64,000 bases of DNA, from NCBI RefSeq assembly GCF_005747095.1, contig NZ_SWLG01000002.1, positions 119,866 to 183,865 of the forward strand, given 5' to 3'. Of this stretch, positions 34,656 to 43,088 are shown one piece after another. Numbering within the stretch: position 1 is the first letter of the stretch; each line of letters begins with the position of its first letter. The position numbers were made by a program, and so were the translations under genes. Origin of the DNA: Exobacillus caeni (GTDB lineage Bacteria; Bacillota; Bacilli; Bacillales; Guptibacillaceae). A model generated the notes under the pieces. It was not told the origin of the DNA and made no database searches. It worked only from the letters and a program-made list of their open reading frames with translations.

Positions 34656-34684
34656 TTGACAAAAAATTTAAAATAATCTATAGT
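34656..34684 (+). promoter_or_regulatory. Promoter of the M20/importer operon
   Basis: Consensus TTGACA and TATAGT with a 17-base spacer, about 58 bases before the TTG start at 34742. The minus-strand promoter lies just upstream, so both may be co-regulated. Confidence 0.7.
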
Positions 34685-34710
34685 CGTTTATAAGAATTTA
34701 GGATTATTTT

Positions 34711-34727
34711 TGGCATTTTGCCGAAAA
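34711..34727 (+). promoter_or_regulatory. Candidate shared leader motif, copy 2
   Basis: TGGCATTTTGCCGAAAA is an imperfect inverted repeat just downstream of the transcription start and close to the ribosome binding site. It is closely related to TGGCAATTTTCCGAAAA at 42909. Confidence 0.4.
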
Positions 34728-34741
34728 GGAGGGATAAGAAG

Positions 34742-36091
34742 TTGAAAGATGTTTATGAATACATAGATAAACATCAAGATCAATACATTGAGTGGCTTCA
34801 GGAGCTTTGCAGAATACCTAGCGTTGCAGCACAGAATCGAGGCATGCAAGAGGCCGCTGATAAAGTCGCTGAGTATTTGAAGGAAAAAGTAAATGGGAAA
34901 GCGGAACTCGTATCAACCGCAGGGTTCCCGGTAGTTTACGGAAAGTTAGCAGGAAAAAAAGAAAAAACCCTTTCTTTTTATAATCATTACGATGTACAAC
35001 CTGAAGATCCTTTAGAGTTGTGGAACTATCCGCCATTTGAAGCTGATATTGAAAACGGAAAGATGTATGCAAGAGGAGTTGCTGACAACAAAGGTAATCT
35101 CGTTGCTAGAATTGCTGCAGTTCATGCATATCAGCAAGTAAGAGGCGAACTTCCGCTAAACATAAAGTTTATCGTGGAAGGCGAAGAAGAGATAGGCAGT
35201 GTTAATCTTGAAGGATTCGGTGAAGAAAATGAAGATCTGATAAAGGCGGATGGCTGTATCTGGGAGTTCGGTTATAGGAATGCTGATGGGCGGCAGCAGG
35301 TAAGTCTTGGAGTTAAGGGAATGGCCTATGTGGAATTAGTCTGCAGGGGAGCAAACACAGATATGCATTCAGCTAACGCGGCTGTTATAGAGAATCCTGC
35401 ATGGCGGTTAATCTGGGCATTGAGTACATTGAAGGATAAAAATGAGCATGTACAGATAGAAGGATTTTACGATAAAGTTCTTTCTTTAACTAAAGAAGAA
35501 GAAGAGGCTATAAACCAACTCATCTACAGTGAAGAAGAGATGCTTGAACAACTCGAACTTCAGTCTTTCTTATTAAACCTGAACGGAGACGAATTGAAAG
35601 AAAAGTTGATCTTTCAACCGACATGCAATATTTGCGGTATTGAATCTGGTTACACTGGAGAAGGTTCGAAGACAGTCTTACCATCGGAAGCAAGGGCTAA
35701 ACTTGATTTCCGGCTCGTACCTGATCAAGATCCACATGAAATTGTTTCTTTGCTTCGCAATCATCTGGACAAGCATGGATTTGAAGATATTGAAATAATC
35801 AAAATGGGAATGGAAAAACCGGCCAAGACACCATTCGATGATCCTTTAGCAGAAAGTGTTATTTCTTCAACGAAGCAAGTTTCTAACTTAGAGCCTACGG
35901 TTATGCCGATGTCACCGGGCACTGGTCCAATGTACGAACTTTGCCAGAAGTTCGGTATCCCATCTGTATCGGTCGGAGTGGGAAACTTTGAATCCAATAA
36001 TCATGCTCCGAACGAAAACATCAACATTGAGGACTATGTGGATGGAATTAAACTAATCGCAACCGTCCTTGAAGACTACGCCAAACGTTAA
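34742..36091 (+). CDS. M20 family dipeptidase/metallopeptidase
   Basis: A 449-residue M20 enzyme of the dipeptidase/CNDP-like branch. Metal-site segments are LSFYNHYDVQPEDPLELWNYPPFEA, MYARGVADNKGN, IVEGEEEIGS and a late NNHAPNENI. Dimerisation-domain features are CRGANTDMHSANAAVIENPAWRL and PSEARAKLDFRLVPDQDPHEI. TTG 34742 has AAGGAGGG upstream. It begins an operon that continues through an amidohydrolase and a full peptide importer, and its stop is 11 bases before the next start. It likely hydrolyses imported dipeptides or conjugates; the specific substrate is unknown. Confidence 0.9.
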   Translation: MKDVYEYIDKHQDQYIEWLQELCRIPSVAAQNRGMQEAADKVAEYLKEKVNGKAELVSTAGFPVVYGKLAGKKEKTLSFYNHYDVQPEDPLELWNYPPFEADIENGKMYARGVADNKGNLVARIAAVHAYQQVRGELPLNIKFIVEGEEEIGSVNLEGFGEENEDLIKADGCIWEFGYRNADGRQQVSLGVKGMAYVELVCRGANTDMHSANAAVIENPAWRLIWALSTLKDKNEHVQIEGFYDKVLSLTKEEEEAINQLIYSEEEMLEQLELQSFLLNLNGDELKEKLIFQPTCNICGIESGYTGEGSKTVLPSEARAKLDFRLVPDQDPHEIVSLLRNHLDKHGFEDIEIIKMGMEKPAKTPFDDPLAESVISSTKQVSNLEPTVMPMSPGTGPMYELCQKFGIPSVSVGVGNFESNNHAPNENINIEDYVDGIKLIATVLEDYAKR

Positions 36092-36101
36092 GGAGTTTAA
36101 A

Positions 36102-37295
36102 ATGCTAGAACAAAAGACTAGTTCAACACTTATAGAAAGAGCAAAAGCAATTCAGGATGATCTAACAAGATGGAGAAGGGATTTTCACCAGCATCCTGAA
36201 CCTGGTTTCGAAGAAAAGAGAACATCAGCAATCGTAGCTGACCATCTGGAATCACTCGGGCTAGAGGTTAAGAAAAATGTTGCCGGTACCGGTGTAATAG
36301 CTTTGTTAAAAGGTTCTGAACCTGGGCCCACATTTGCATTAAGAGCAGACATGGACGCTCTTCCAATCCAGGATGAAAAAGACGCCGATTACTGTTCGCA
36401 GAATAATGGGTTTAGCCACGCATGCGGGCACGATGCCCATACAGCGATGCTCATGGGAGCTGCAAAGCTTCTCAGTGAAAGAGGACTCGAAAAGGGAAAC
36501 ATTAAGTTTGTTTTTCAGCCTGCAGAAGAGGGGCAGGGGGGAGCAAAAGCAATGATTGATAATGGAGTGCTCGAAAACCCAGAGGTCGATGCAATTGCAG
36601 GTCTTCACGTCAATACCGGTATTGATACCGGATCAATCACATTATCCAGTGAAAGAGTAGGATGTGGAGCTGCCGATTTCTTTTCTTTAAAAGTGATAGG
36701 AAAAGGCGGGCACGCCGCACATCCTCACCAGACTGTCGACTCTGTGGCCGTAACAGCTCAGGTTGTTTCTGCCCTTCAACAAATTTCAAGCAGACAGGTT
36801 GATCCGACTGATCCGATCGTCGTCACAATCGGTTCTATACACGGCGGTAAAGCAAGTAATGTTATCGCACCTGCTGTAGAAATGACTGGAACAGTCCGAA
36901 CGTTAAACCCTTCTCTTCGACAAAAGATACCAGAGATGATGGAAAAAGTGATAAAAGGGGTTACCGACGGATTTGGTGCCAGTTATGATTTCGATTTTCA
37001 ATTCAAATTTCCGTCAATTTTAAATGACGATTCCTTAACTGACCTTGCTGCCCAAACAGCAGATGAGGTTCTTGGCGAGGGGCAGTATAAAAAGGTTAAA
37101 CCTGGTATGGGCGGGGAGGACTTCGCATTTTATACCGAAAAGGTTCCAGCTGTCTTTTTCAGGCTTGGTGTAGGTAACGATGAGATGGAGCGCTTTCCGG
37201 GTCATCATCCGAAATTTGATATTGATGAAAAGGCTTTGCCATATGGATCTGCAATGCTTTCACAGATTGCACTTAACTATTTGAAGAACCACTAA
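36102..37295 (+). CDS. M20 family amidohydrolase (N-acyl amino acid hydrolase-like)
   Basis: A 397-residue M20D-type amidohydrolase. The first segment RRDFHQHPEPGFEEKRTS, the metal-site ALRADMDALPIQ and SHACGHDAHTAMLMGAA, FQPAEEGQGGAKAMIDNG (catalytic Glu pair) and the closing HHPKFDIDEKALP are standard for aminoacylase/IAA-amino-acid hydrolase relatives. The enzyme would release an amino acid from an N-acyl conjugate. ATG 36102 has AAGGAG upstream. It is followed by the binding protein of importer 2, so its substrate is likely that importer's cargo. Confidence 0.9.
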   Translation: MLEQKTSSTLIERAKAIQDDLTRWRRDFHQHPEPGFEEKRTSAIVADHLESLGLEVKKNVAGTGVIALLKGSEPGPTFALRADMDALPIQDEKDADYCSQNNGFSHACGHDAHTAMLMGAAKLLSERGLEKGNIKFVFQPAEEGQGGAKAMIDNGVLENPEVDAIAGLHVNTGIDTGSITLSSERVGCGAADFFSLKVIGKGGHAAHPHQTVDSVAVTAQVVSALQQISSRQVDPTDPIVVTIGSIHGGKASNVIAPAVEMTGTVRTLNPSLRQKIPEMMEKVIKGVTDGFGASYDFDFQFKFPSILNDDSLTDLAAQTADEVLGEGQYKKVKPGMGGEDFAFYTEKVPAVFFRLGVGNDEMERFPGHHPKFDIDEKALPYGSAMLSQIALNYLKNH

Positions 37296-37328
37296 AAATA
37301 GTGAAAATAAAAAAGGGGGAAATGAAGA

Positions 37329-38879
37329 TTGAAGAAATTATTGACATTTGGTTTGTTGTTTGTCCTGGTGTTTAGTCTCGTTGCCTGCAGTTCTAATTCT
37401 TCTACATCAGGGGATGAGGGTAGTGTAGAGAAAAAGACCGAAGATGATAAAGAATTGGTTATTGCAACTGGAGCAGATATGGTTACGTTTGATATCCACG
37501 ATCATAATACAACCTCTACAGAAGCTATTCATGTAAATATGTTTAATTATCTTGTGAAAAGAGGAGAAGATGGTTTCGACCCTGACCTGGCTGAAAGTTG
37601 GGAAAACGTAGATGATAACACCTGGAAATTTAAGCTGCGCGAGGGAGTAAAGTTTCATAACGGTGAAGAATTAACTGCCGATGATGTAAAGTTTACGCTT
37701 GAAAGGGTAGCGAACGATAACAAACTTTTAGAACATGGAAACTACAGTCAGATTAAAGAAGTAAAAGTGATCAATGATCTTGAGTTTGAAATTATTACAC
37801 ATCAGCCAGAACCGGCATTGTTGAATCGTTTGTCCCGTCTGGGATCTGGAATCTTGCCTTCCAAGTACATTGAAGAGGAAGGCTGGGATAAGTTCCTTGA
37901 AAATCCCGTTGGAACTGGTCCATATAAATTTGTGGAATGGAAAAAAGATGATCGAGTTGTAATAGAAGCTAATTCTGATTATTTTGGTGAAGCGCCAAAA
38001 TGGAACAAAGTTACGTTCCGAGCTATACCAGAAGATTCTACACGTGTATCTGAATTGCTAACAGGAGGGGTCGACATTGCGACGAACCTGCCACCTAGTG
38101 ATTGGGAACGAGTAAAAGATAACGAAGCTACCGAAGTAGCACAGGGTCCGACACAGCGTGTCATGATGTTAGTACTTCGCCAAACAGAAGGGCATGCAAC
38201 TTCAGATCCGAAAGTCAGAGAAGCGATTGACCTGGCGATTGACAAACAGGCCATTCTTGACAGTTTGATGGAAGGTTCTGGAACGGTTACGCGAACTCGT
38301 GTTACTCCAGGAAACACAGGAGCTAATGAAGATCTGTATGGTAAGACATTATATGATCCTGAAAAGGCAAAGCAATTATTAAAAGAAGCAGGGTACGGCG
38401 ATGGACTTGAACTGAAGTTAAGTGCACCAAACGGTCGTTACCTTAAAGACAAGGAATCTGCGGAACTTATCCAGGCGATGCTTGGAGAAGTTGGAATTGA
38501 TTTAAAATTGGAATTTCTGGAGTGGAGTTCTTTTGCAGATAAGTATGCGAGTAAGTCATTCGACGATATGTTCCTGATCGGATATGGCAACTCGATGTTT
38601 GATGCAGCACTGGCATTAGATAGACTTTCAAGTAAACAAGCAGAAGGAGAAACCGATTATAACAATCCAGAGGTTGATAAACTGCTGGAAGAAGCAATGA
38701 GCAATATGAATGCTGAAGAGAGAGCCAAACAGTACCAGAAGGCTCAAGAAATTATAGCGGAAGAACGCCCGCAAATTTATCTCTACCAGCTGGATGCTGT
38801 TTATGGTGTTAATAAAGGATTGAACTTCGAGCCCCGACTTGATGAAATGCTATACGTAGATGATATCACAGTGAAATAA
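37329..38879 (+). CDS. Peptide ABC transporter substrate-binding lipoprotein (operon 2)
   Basis: A 516-residue cluster C binding protein with lipobox FSLVAC (Cys20). Family signatures NLAESW-like DLAESWENVDDNTWKFKLREGVKFHNGEELTADDV are present, shown here only by their FHNGEELTADDV end. TTG 37329 has AAGGGGG upstream. It differs substantially from the operon 1 protein along its length, so the two importers should have different cargo. Its place after two M20 hydrolases suggests peptides or N-acylated amino acids. It is anchored on the outer membrane face by a lipid. Confidence 0.9.
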   Translation: MKKLLTFGLLFVLVFSLVACSSNSSTSGDEGSVEKKTEDDKELVIATGADMVTFDIHDHNTTSTEAIHVNMFNYLVKRGEDGFDPDLAESWENVDDNTWKFKLREGVKFHNGEELTADDVKFTLERVANDNKLLEHGNYSQIKEVKVINDLEFEIITHQPEPALLNRLSRLGSGILPSKYIEEEGWDKFLENPVGTGPYKFVEWKKDDRVVIEANSDYFGEAPKWNKVTFRAIPEDSTRVSELLTGGVDIATNLPPSDWERVKDNEATEVAQGPTQRVMMLVLRQTEGHATSDPKVREAIDLAIDKQAILDSLMEGSGTVTRTRVTPGNTGANEDLYGKTLYDPEKAKQLLKEAGYGDGLELKLSAPNGRYLKDKESAELIQAMLGEVGIDLKLEFLEWSSFADKYASKSFDDMFLIGYGNSMFDAALALDRLSSKQAEGETDYNNPEVDKLLEEAMSNMNAEERAKQYQKAQEIIAEERPQIYLYQLDAVYGVNKGLNFEPRLDEMLYVDDITVK

Positions 38880-38889
38880 TTGAGGTTGG

Positions 38890-38920
38890 CAGAAAGGATC
38901 TCTTTAAGGGGTCCTTTCTG
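38890..38920 (+). promoter_or_regulatory. Intercistronic hairpin between binding protein and permease (operon 2)
   Basis: A CAGAAAGGA / TCCTTTCTG stem with a 13-base loop and no T tract, in the same position as the hairpin of operon 1. Confidence 0.6.
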
Positions 38921-38940
38921 AATATGAAGGAGGGGGACCA

Positions 38941-39855
38941 ATGAAATTTTTAATCAAGAATATCCTTAGGATCATTCCTGTTCTATTCATCATCTCGCTA
39001 ATTGTGTTCCTGCTAGTAAGAGTGACCGGGGACCCGGTATCTTTGATGTTACCGGAAACAGCAACAGATGCGGAAAGGGCTCAACTGCGTGAATCTTTAG
39101 GATTGAATGATCCATTATACATTCAATATTTTACTTACTTAGGAGACCTAATCACAGGTGACTTCGGTGAGTCGTTCCGTTATAACCAGCCTGCGTTAGG
39201 CTTAGTGTTAGAAAGGTTACCTGCCAGTTTTGGGCTTGCTTTTGCCTCAATGCTAGTAGCAACTCTTATATCGATTCCGCTTGGCATATTGTCAGCGATT
39301 AAACGAAATTCTTTTATCGATCTATTTATAACAGGCGGAGCAGTGTTAGGGAAAGCGATGCCAAACTTTTGGTTGGGTATTATGCTGATTTTACTCTTCT
39401 CTGTACAGCTTAATATCTTTCCGGTATCAGGTACCGGCTCACTCATGCACTTCGTATTGCCCGCCATCACCCTCGGAACAGCCATCGCAGCTGAGATGAC
39501 GAGGCTAATACGCTCGAGCATGTTAGAAATTCTTGGTCAAGAGTACATTCGAACAGCGCGTAGTAAGGGACTTCTTGAAGCGGTAGTTGTTAACAAACAC
39601 GGTTTTCGAAATGCGTTAATTCCTGTTGTGACGATAATGGCACTTCAAACGGCTACGTTGATCGGGGGAACCTTGATTACTGAAACAGTTTTTTCATGGC
39701 CCGGCATGGGGCAGCTTTTGATTCAGGCTGTCAACCTGCGTGATATGGCAGTAGTGCAGGCGGCTACATTCATCATTGCCCTTCTCGTTATTATTAGTAA
39801 TTTATTAGCAGATCTTGCTTATCGATACCTTGATCCAAGAATCAAATACGATTAA
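38941..39855 (+). CDS. Peptide ABC transporter permease, DppB type (operon 2)
   Basis: A 304-residue DppB/OppB permease. It has the N-terminal KFLIKNILRIIPVLFIISLIVFLLVR helix, GLNDPLYIQYFTYLGDLITGDFGESFR in the outside loop, the ATPase-contact EYIRTARSKGLLEAVVVNKHGFRNALIPV, and the ending YRYLDPRIKYD. ATG 38941 has GGAGGGGG upstream. It pairs with the next gene. Confidence 0.92.
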   Translation: MKFLIKNILRIIPVLFIISLIVFLLVRVTGDPVSLMLPETATDAERAQLRESLGLNDPLYIQYFTYLGDLITGDFGESFRYNQPALGLVLERLPASFGLAFASMLVATLISIPLGILSAIKRNSFIDLFITGGAVLGKAMPNFWLGIMLILLFSVQLNIFPVSGTGSLMHFVLPAITLGTAIAAEMTRLIRSSMLEILGQEYIRTARSKGLLEAVVVNKHGFRNALIPVVTIMALQTATLIGGTLITETVFSWPGMGQLLIQAVNLRDMAVVQAATFIIALLVIISNLLADLAYRYLDPRIKYD

Positions 39856-39866
39856 AGGGGGGATCA

Positions 39867-40793
39867 ATGCGTATGTTTTCAAGGATAGAAGTGAAAAAAG
39901 AGTTAACTTTAGAAGAAACGAAAACGGATAAAAAAGCTTATTCCTTAAAATGGTTGAAGGTATTATTAAATAGTAAAACAGGTACGCTTGGATTGATTAT
40001 TGTGGTCTTCATGGTACTGATGGCAATTTTAGCTAATGTGATTGCACCGCATGATCCGGCACAGACCGATGTTGTTAACAGGCTGGTCCCACCGGTATGG
40101 GCTGAAGGTGGAAATCCTGATTATATTTTAGGAACAGATAATCTGGGGCGTGACATATTGAGCCGGATTATCGTAGGTTCACGTGTTTCCTTGCTGGTAG
40201 GGATCAGTGCAGTTTTCTTAGCGGGTGCAATCGGCCTGGTTTTAGGGCTTATATCTGGGTATTACGGGGGATTTTTCGACCGGGTGATCATGAGGACAGT
40301 CGACGCTTTTCTTGCGATCCCTAATATTCTGTTTATGCTCATTGTGCTTGCAGTTATCGGTCCAAGTCTAATGACACTCATTTTTGTTTTGGGAGCGACC
40401 ACATGGGTGATGTATGCGCGGATGGTACGAGGAGAAACGCTCAGTATAAAGGAGCGGGATTATGTTCGATCAGCAAGAGCGGTTGGAGCAAAAGACATCA
40501 GGATTATTTCAAGATACATTTTGCCCAATATCATTTCATCATTCATCGTTATTGCGACCTTAAATGTAGCGACCACCATAATTCTTGAATCTTCACTCAG
40601 CTTCCTTGGATTAGGTATACAGCCACCTGATGTATCCTGGGGGTTAATGCTGAGTGATGGAAGAGAATACCTTGCAACAAGTTGGTGGGTCGCAACCTTC
40701 CCGGGAGTAGCAATCACGATTACGGTTCTGGGTATCATCTTCCTCGGAGATTGGCTGAGAGATGTACTGGATCCAAAAACAAAAACAAATTAG
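39867..40793 (+). CDS. Peptide ABC transporter permease, DppC type (operon 2)
   Basis: A 308-residue DppC/OppC permease with a longer cytoplasmic N-terminus than operon 1 (about 40 residues before the first helix). It has LGTDNLGRDILSRIIVGSR, contact loop ERDYVRSARAVGAKDIRIISRYILPN and ending LGDWLRDVLDPKTKTN. ATG 39867 is only four bases from GGGGGG, and ATG 39873 is an alternative with better spacing. It completes the membrane part of importer 2. Confidence 0.92.
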   Translation: MRMFSRIEVKKELTLEETKTDKKAYSLKWLKVLLNSKTGTLGLIIVVFMVLMAILANVIAPHDPAQTDVVNRLVPPVWAEGGNPDYILGTDNLGRDILSRIIVGSRVSLLVGISAVFLAGAIGLVLGLISGYYGGFFDRVIMRTVDAFLAIPNILFMLIVLAVIGPSLMTLIFVLGATTWVMYARMVRGETLSIKERDYVRSARAVGAKDIRIISRYILPNIISSFIVIATLNVATTIILESSLSFLGLGIQPPDVSWGLMLSDGREYLATSWWVATFPGVAITITVLGIIFLGDWLRDVLDPKTKTN

Positions 40794-40820
40794 GTGCCTT
40801 TATGGAAGTGAGGGATTAAC

Positions 40821-41783
40821 ATGTCGACTTCATTGTTGCAGATAGATGATTTGAAAGTTCAGTTTAAAACAGGAGAGGGCGTTGTCCCTTCTGTAAACGG
40901 AGTGACATTTTCGGTAAATGAAGGTGAAACGGTAGCTGTAGTAGGTGAATCCGGATGCGGAAAGAGTATTACATCTCTTTCTATACTTGGGCTAGTTCCT
41001 TCTCCTGGAGAGATATCGGGCGGCACAATCAAGTTTGGCGGGAAAGATCTTTTGAAAATTAAAAAAAGGGAACTGAGGAAGCTGAGAGGCAATGACATCT
41101 CGATGATATTCCAGGAACCGATGACTTCTTTGAACCCTGTTTTTAGCATAGGAAATCAAATCGGAGAAGTGTTGAGGCTGCATCAAAAGCTCGATAAAAA
41201 ACAAGCATTAAACAAGGCAGTGGAAATGCTTGATCTTGTTGGAATTCCGGATGCCGAAAAAGTCGTTAGCCGCTTCCCGCATCAGTTATCAGGTGGCATG
41301 AGGCAAAGGGTAATGATAGCGATGGCACTAGCATGTAATCCGAAATTGCTAATCGCAGATGAGCCAACTACTGCTCTTGATGTTACTATTCAAGCACAGA
41401 TCCTCGAACTTATAAAAAAGCTAAAAACAGATTTCAACACTGGTGTCATCATGATTACTCACGACCTTGGAGTTGTTGCGGAGGTCGCTGACAGAGTTGT
41501 TGTCATGTATGCAGGGGAAGTTGTTGAAGAAGCTCCGGTTAATGAATTGTTTGCTAACCCGAAGCATCCATATACGAAAGGTTTGCTTAGTTCTATTCCT
41601 AACGTGGACCAGGTTGTAGAAGAACTTGGAACCATTGAAGGATCAGTACCGAATCCGTTAAACCTGCCTAAAGGCTGTAAGTTTAACCCCAGGTGTCCCC
41701 TGGCGACTGAAAGATGCCGGAAAGAAAGTCCTGTACTTGAAGAAGTTGGACCAGCGCACCAAAAACGCTGCTTTAACGTATAG
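40821..41783 (+). CDS. Peptide ABC transporter ATPase, DppD type (operon 2)
   Basis: A 320-residue ATPase with Walker A GESGCGKSITS, signature [15 protein letters not shown], Walker [15 protein letters not shown] and cysteine tail GCKFNPRCPLATERCRKE. It partners the DppF-type ATPase 15 bases downstream to energise importer 2. Confidence 0.92.
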   Translation: MSTSLLQIDDLKVQFKTGEGVVPSVNGVTFSVNEGETVAVVGESGCGKSITSLSILGLVPSPGEISGGTIKFGGKDLLKIKKRELRKLRGNDISMIFQEPMTSLNPVFSIGNQIGEVLRLHQKLDKKQALNKAVEMLDLVGIPDAEKVVSRFPHQLSGGMRQRVMIAMALACNPKLLIADEPTTALDVTIQAQILELIKKLKTDFNTGVIMITHDLGVVAEVADRVVVMYAGEVVEEAPVNELFANPKHPYTKGLLSSIPNVDQVVEELGTIEGSVPNPLNLPKGCKFNPRCPLATERCRKESPVLEEVGPAHQKRCFNV

Positions 41784-41798
41784 AAGGGAGGAGCATTT

Positions 41799-42791
41799 AT
41801 GACTCAAGTGAAAGAGAAGAAGAAAACGCTGTTAAAAGTAACGGGATTGAAGAAGCATTTTCCTGTTACAAAAGGTTTTATTAAAAAGGAAACGATTCCT
41901 TTAAAAGCAGTCGATGGAATTGACCTTGAAATATTTGAAGGTGAAACATTGGGAATTGTGGGAGAATCCGGTTGCGGGAAGTCAACAACCGGACAGATGA
42001 TGCTAGGGCTTCTCCCGCCGACAGAAGGAACAGTAACATTTGAGGGTAAAGATTTAACATCACTGTCAAAAGAAGAACTTCGAAGATTAAGAAAAGACCT
42101 TCAAGTGATTTTTCAGGACCCTTTCTCCTCTCTTAATCCAAGGATGACGATTGAGCAATTAATCGGGGAACCGTTAAAGATCCATGGCGTGATGCAGGGG
42201 AAGCAACTGCGCAATGAAGTTATTCGCTTGTTAAAGACTGTCGGCCTTGGCGAACACCATCTTAAACGGCATCCTCACGAATTTAGCGGTGGCCAGCGCC
42301 AGCGAATCGGAATTGCCAGAGCACTTGCTCTAAAGCCAAAAATCATAATCTGTGATGAGCCAGTATCTGCACTTGATGTTTCGATTCAGGCCCAAATTCT
42401 TAATCTGTTAAGAAAACTGCAAAAGGAATTTAAACTGACCTATGTCTTTATTGCACACGGCCTTCCAGCTGTCCGCCATATTAGTGATCGGGTAGCCGTT
42501 ATGTATCTTGGAAAAGTAGTGGAAGTAGCTGATCGAGATTCCCTTTTTGAAAAGCCAATTCATCCGTATACAGAAGCACTTTTATCAGCTATCCCTATTC
42601 CTGATCCGACGAAAAGGAAAGAACATAAATTATTAGAGGGGGACTTGCCGAATCCATCTAACCCACCTTCCGGATGCCGCTTTCATACCCGGTGTCCATA
42701 TGCACAGGAAGTTTGTAAAATGAAGGACCCTGAGTTGACGGAATACCATGAAGGACACAAAGCTGCCTGCCATTTCCCGTTGCAGCAATAA
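41799..42791 (+). CDS. Peptide ABC transporter ATPase, DppF type (operon 2)
   Basis: A 330-residue ATPase with Walker A GESGCGKSTTGQMML, signature FSGGQRQRIGIARAL, Walker B IIICDEPVSALDVSIQ and tail GCRFHTRCPYAQEVCK. One small oddity is the switch region: VFIAHGLPAVRHIS carries Gly in place of the usual Asp after the H-loop His (family usual is SHDL). The H-loop histidine itself is kept, so activity is likely retained. It ends the second importer operon. Confidence 0.92.
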   Translation: MTQVKEKKKTLLKVTGLKKHFPVTKGFIKKETIPLKAVDGIDLEIFEGETLGIVGESGCGKSTTGQMMLGLLPPTEGTVTFEGKDLTSLSKEELRRLRKDLQVIFQDPFSSLNPRMTIEQLIGEPLKIHGVMQGKQLRNEVIRLLKTVGLGEHHLKRHPHEFSGGQRQRIGIARALALKPKIIICDEPVSALDVSIQAQILNLLRKLQKEFKLTYVFIAHGLPAVRHISDRVAVMYLGKVVEVADRDSLFEKPIHPYTEALLSAIPIPDPTKRKEHKLLEGDLPNPSNPPSGCRFHTRCPYAQEVCKMKDPELTEYHEGHKAACHFPLQQ

Positions 42792-42808
42792 TAGGGCTTA
42801 ATCATTCA

Positions 42809-42840
42809 GCGCTTGTCATTTTAGACTGGCGCTTATTTTC
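42809..42840 (+). terminator. Possible weak terminator of importer operon 2
   Basis: AGCGC and GCGCT arms with a long loop are followed by TATTTT. The stem is short, so this is tentative. Confidence 0.35.
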
Positions 42841-42862
42841 TGGTGTTGAAATTTTCCTGTAT

Positions 42863-42890
42863 TTGAATTTTCGAATAATTAGTGTATAAT
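42863..42890 (+). promoter_or_regulatory. Promoter of the AbgA/AbgB/AbgT operon
   Basis: TTGAAT and TATAAT are 16 bases apart. The transcript would have a leader of almost 200 bases before the first gene. Confidence 0.6.
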
Positions 42891-42908
42891 TTAATTAAGG
42901 AAAGTAAA

Positions 42909-42926
42909 TGGCAATTTTCCGAAAAA
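42909..42926 (+). promoter_or_regulatory. Candidate shared leader motif, copy 3
   Basis: TGGCAATTTTCCGAAAAA lies about 12 bases after the expected transcription start and resembles the motif at 34711. The rest of the leader to 43088 contains an imperfect GCTGG...CCAGC pairing (42940-42980) but no recognised riboswitch. Confidence 0.4.
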
Positions 42927-43088
42927 TGGTATGCATAGAGCTGGTTGTTTTTACTTCCTTCACAATTAGCCAGCCTATCCATAGAGGAAAATTGGAATTA
43001 AAGACAATGATAGCGTTATCTAAGGTTAATAACTAGCTTTAATCCAGCCAGCAATTCAATTTTAAAACAAAATGAGGAGAGGCTTTGA

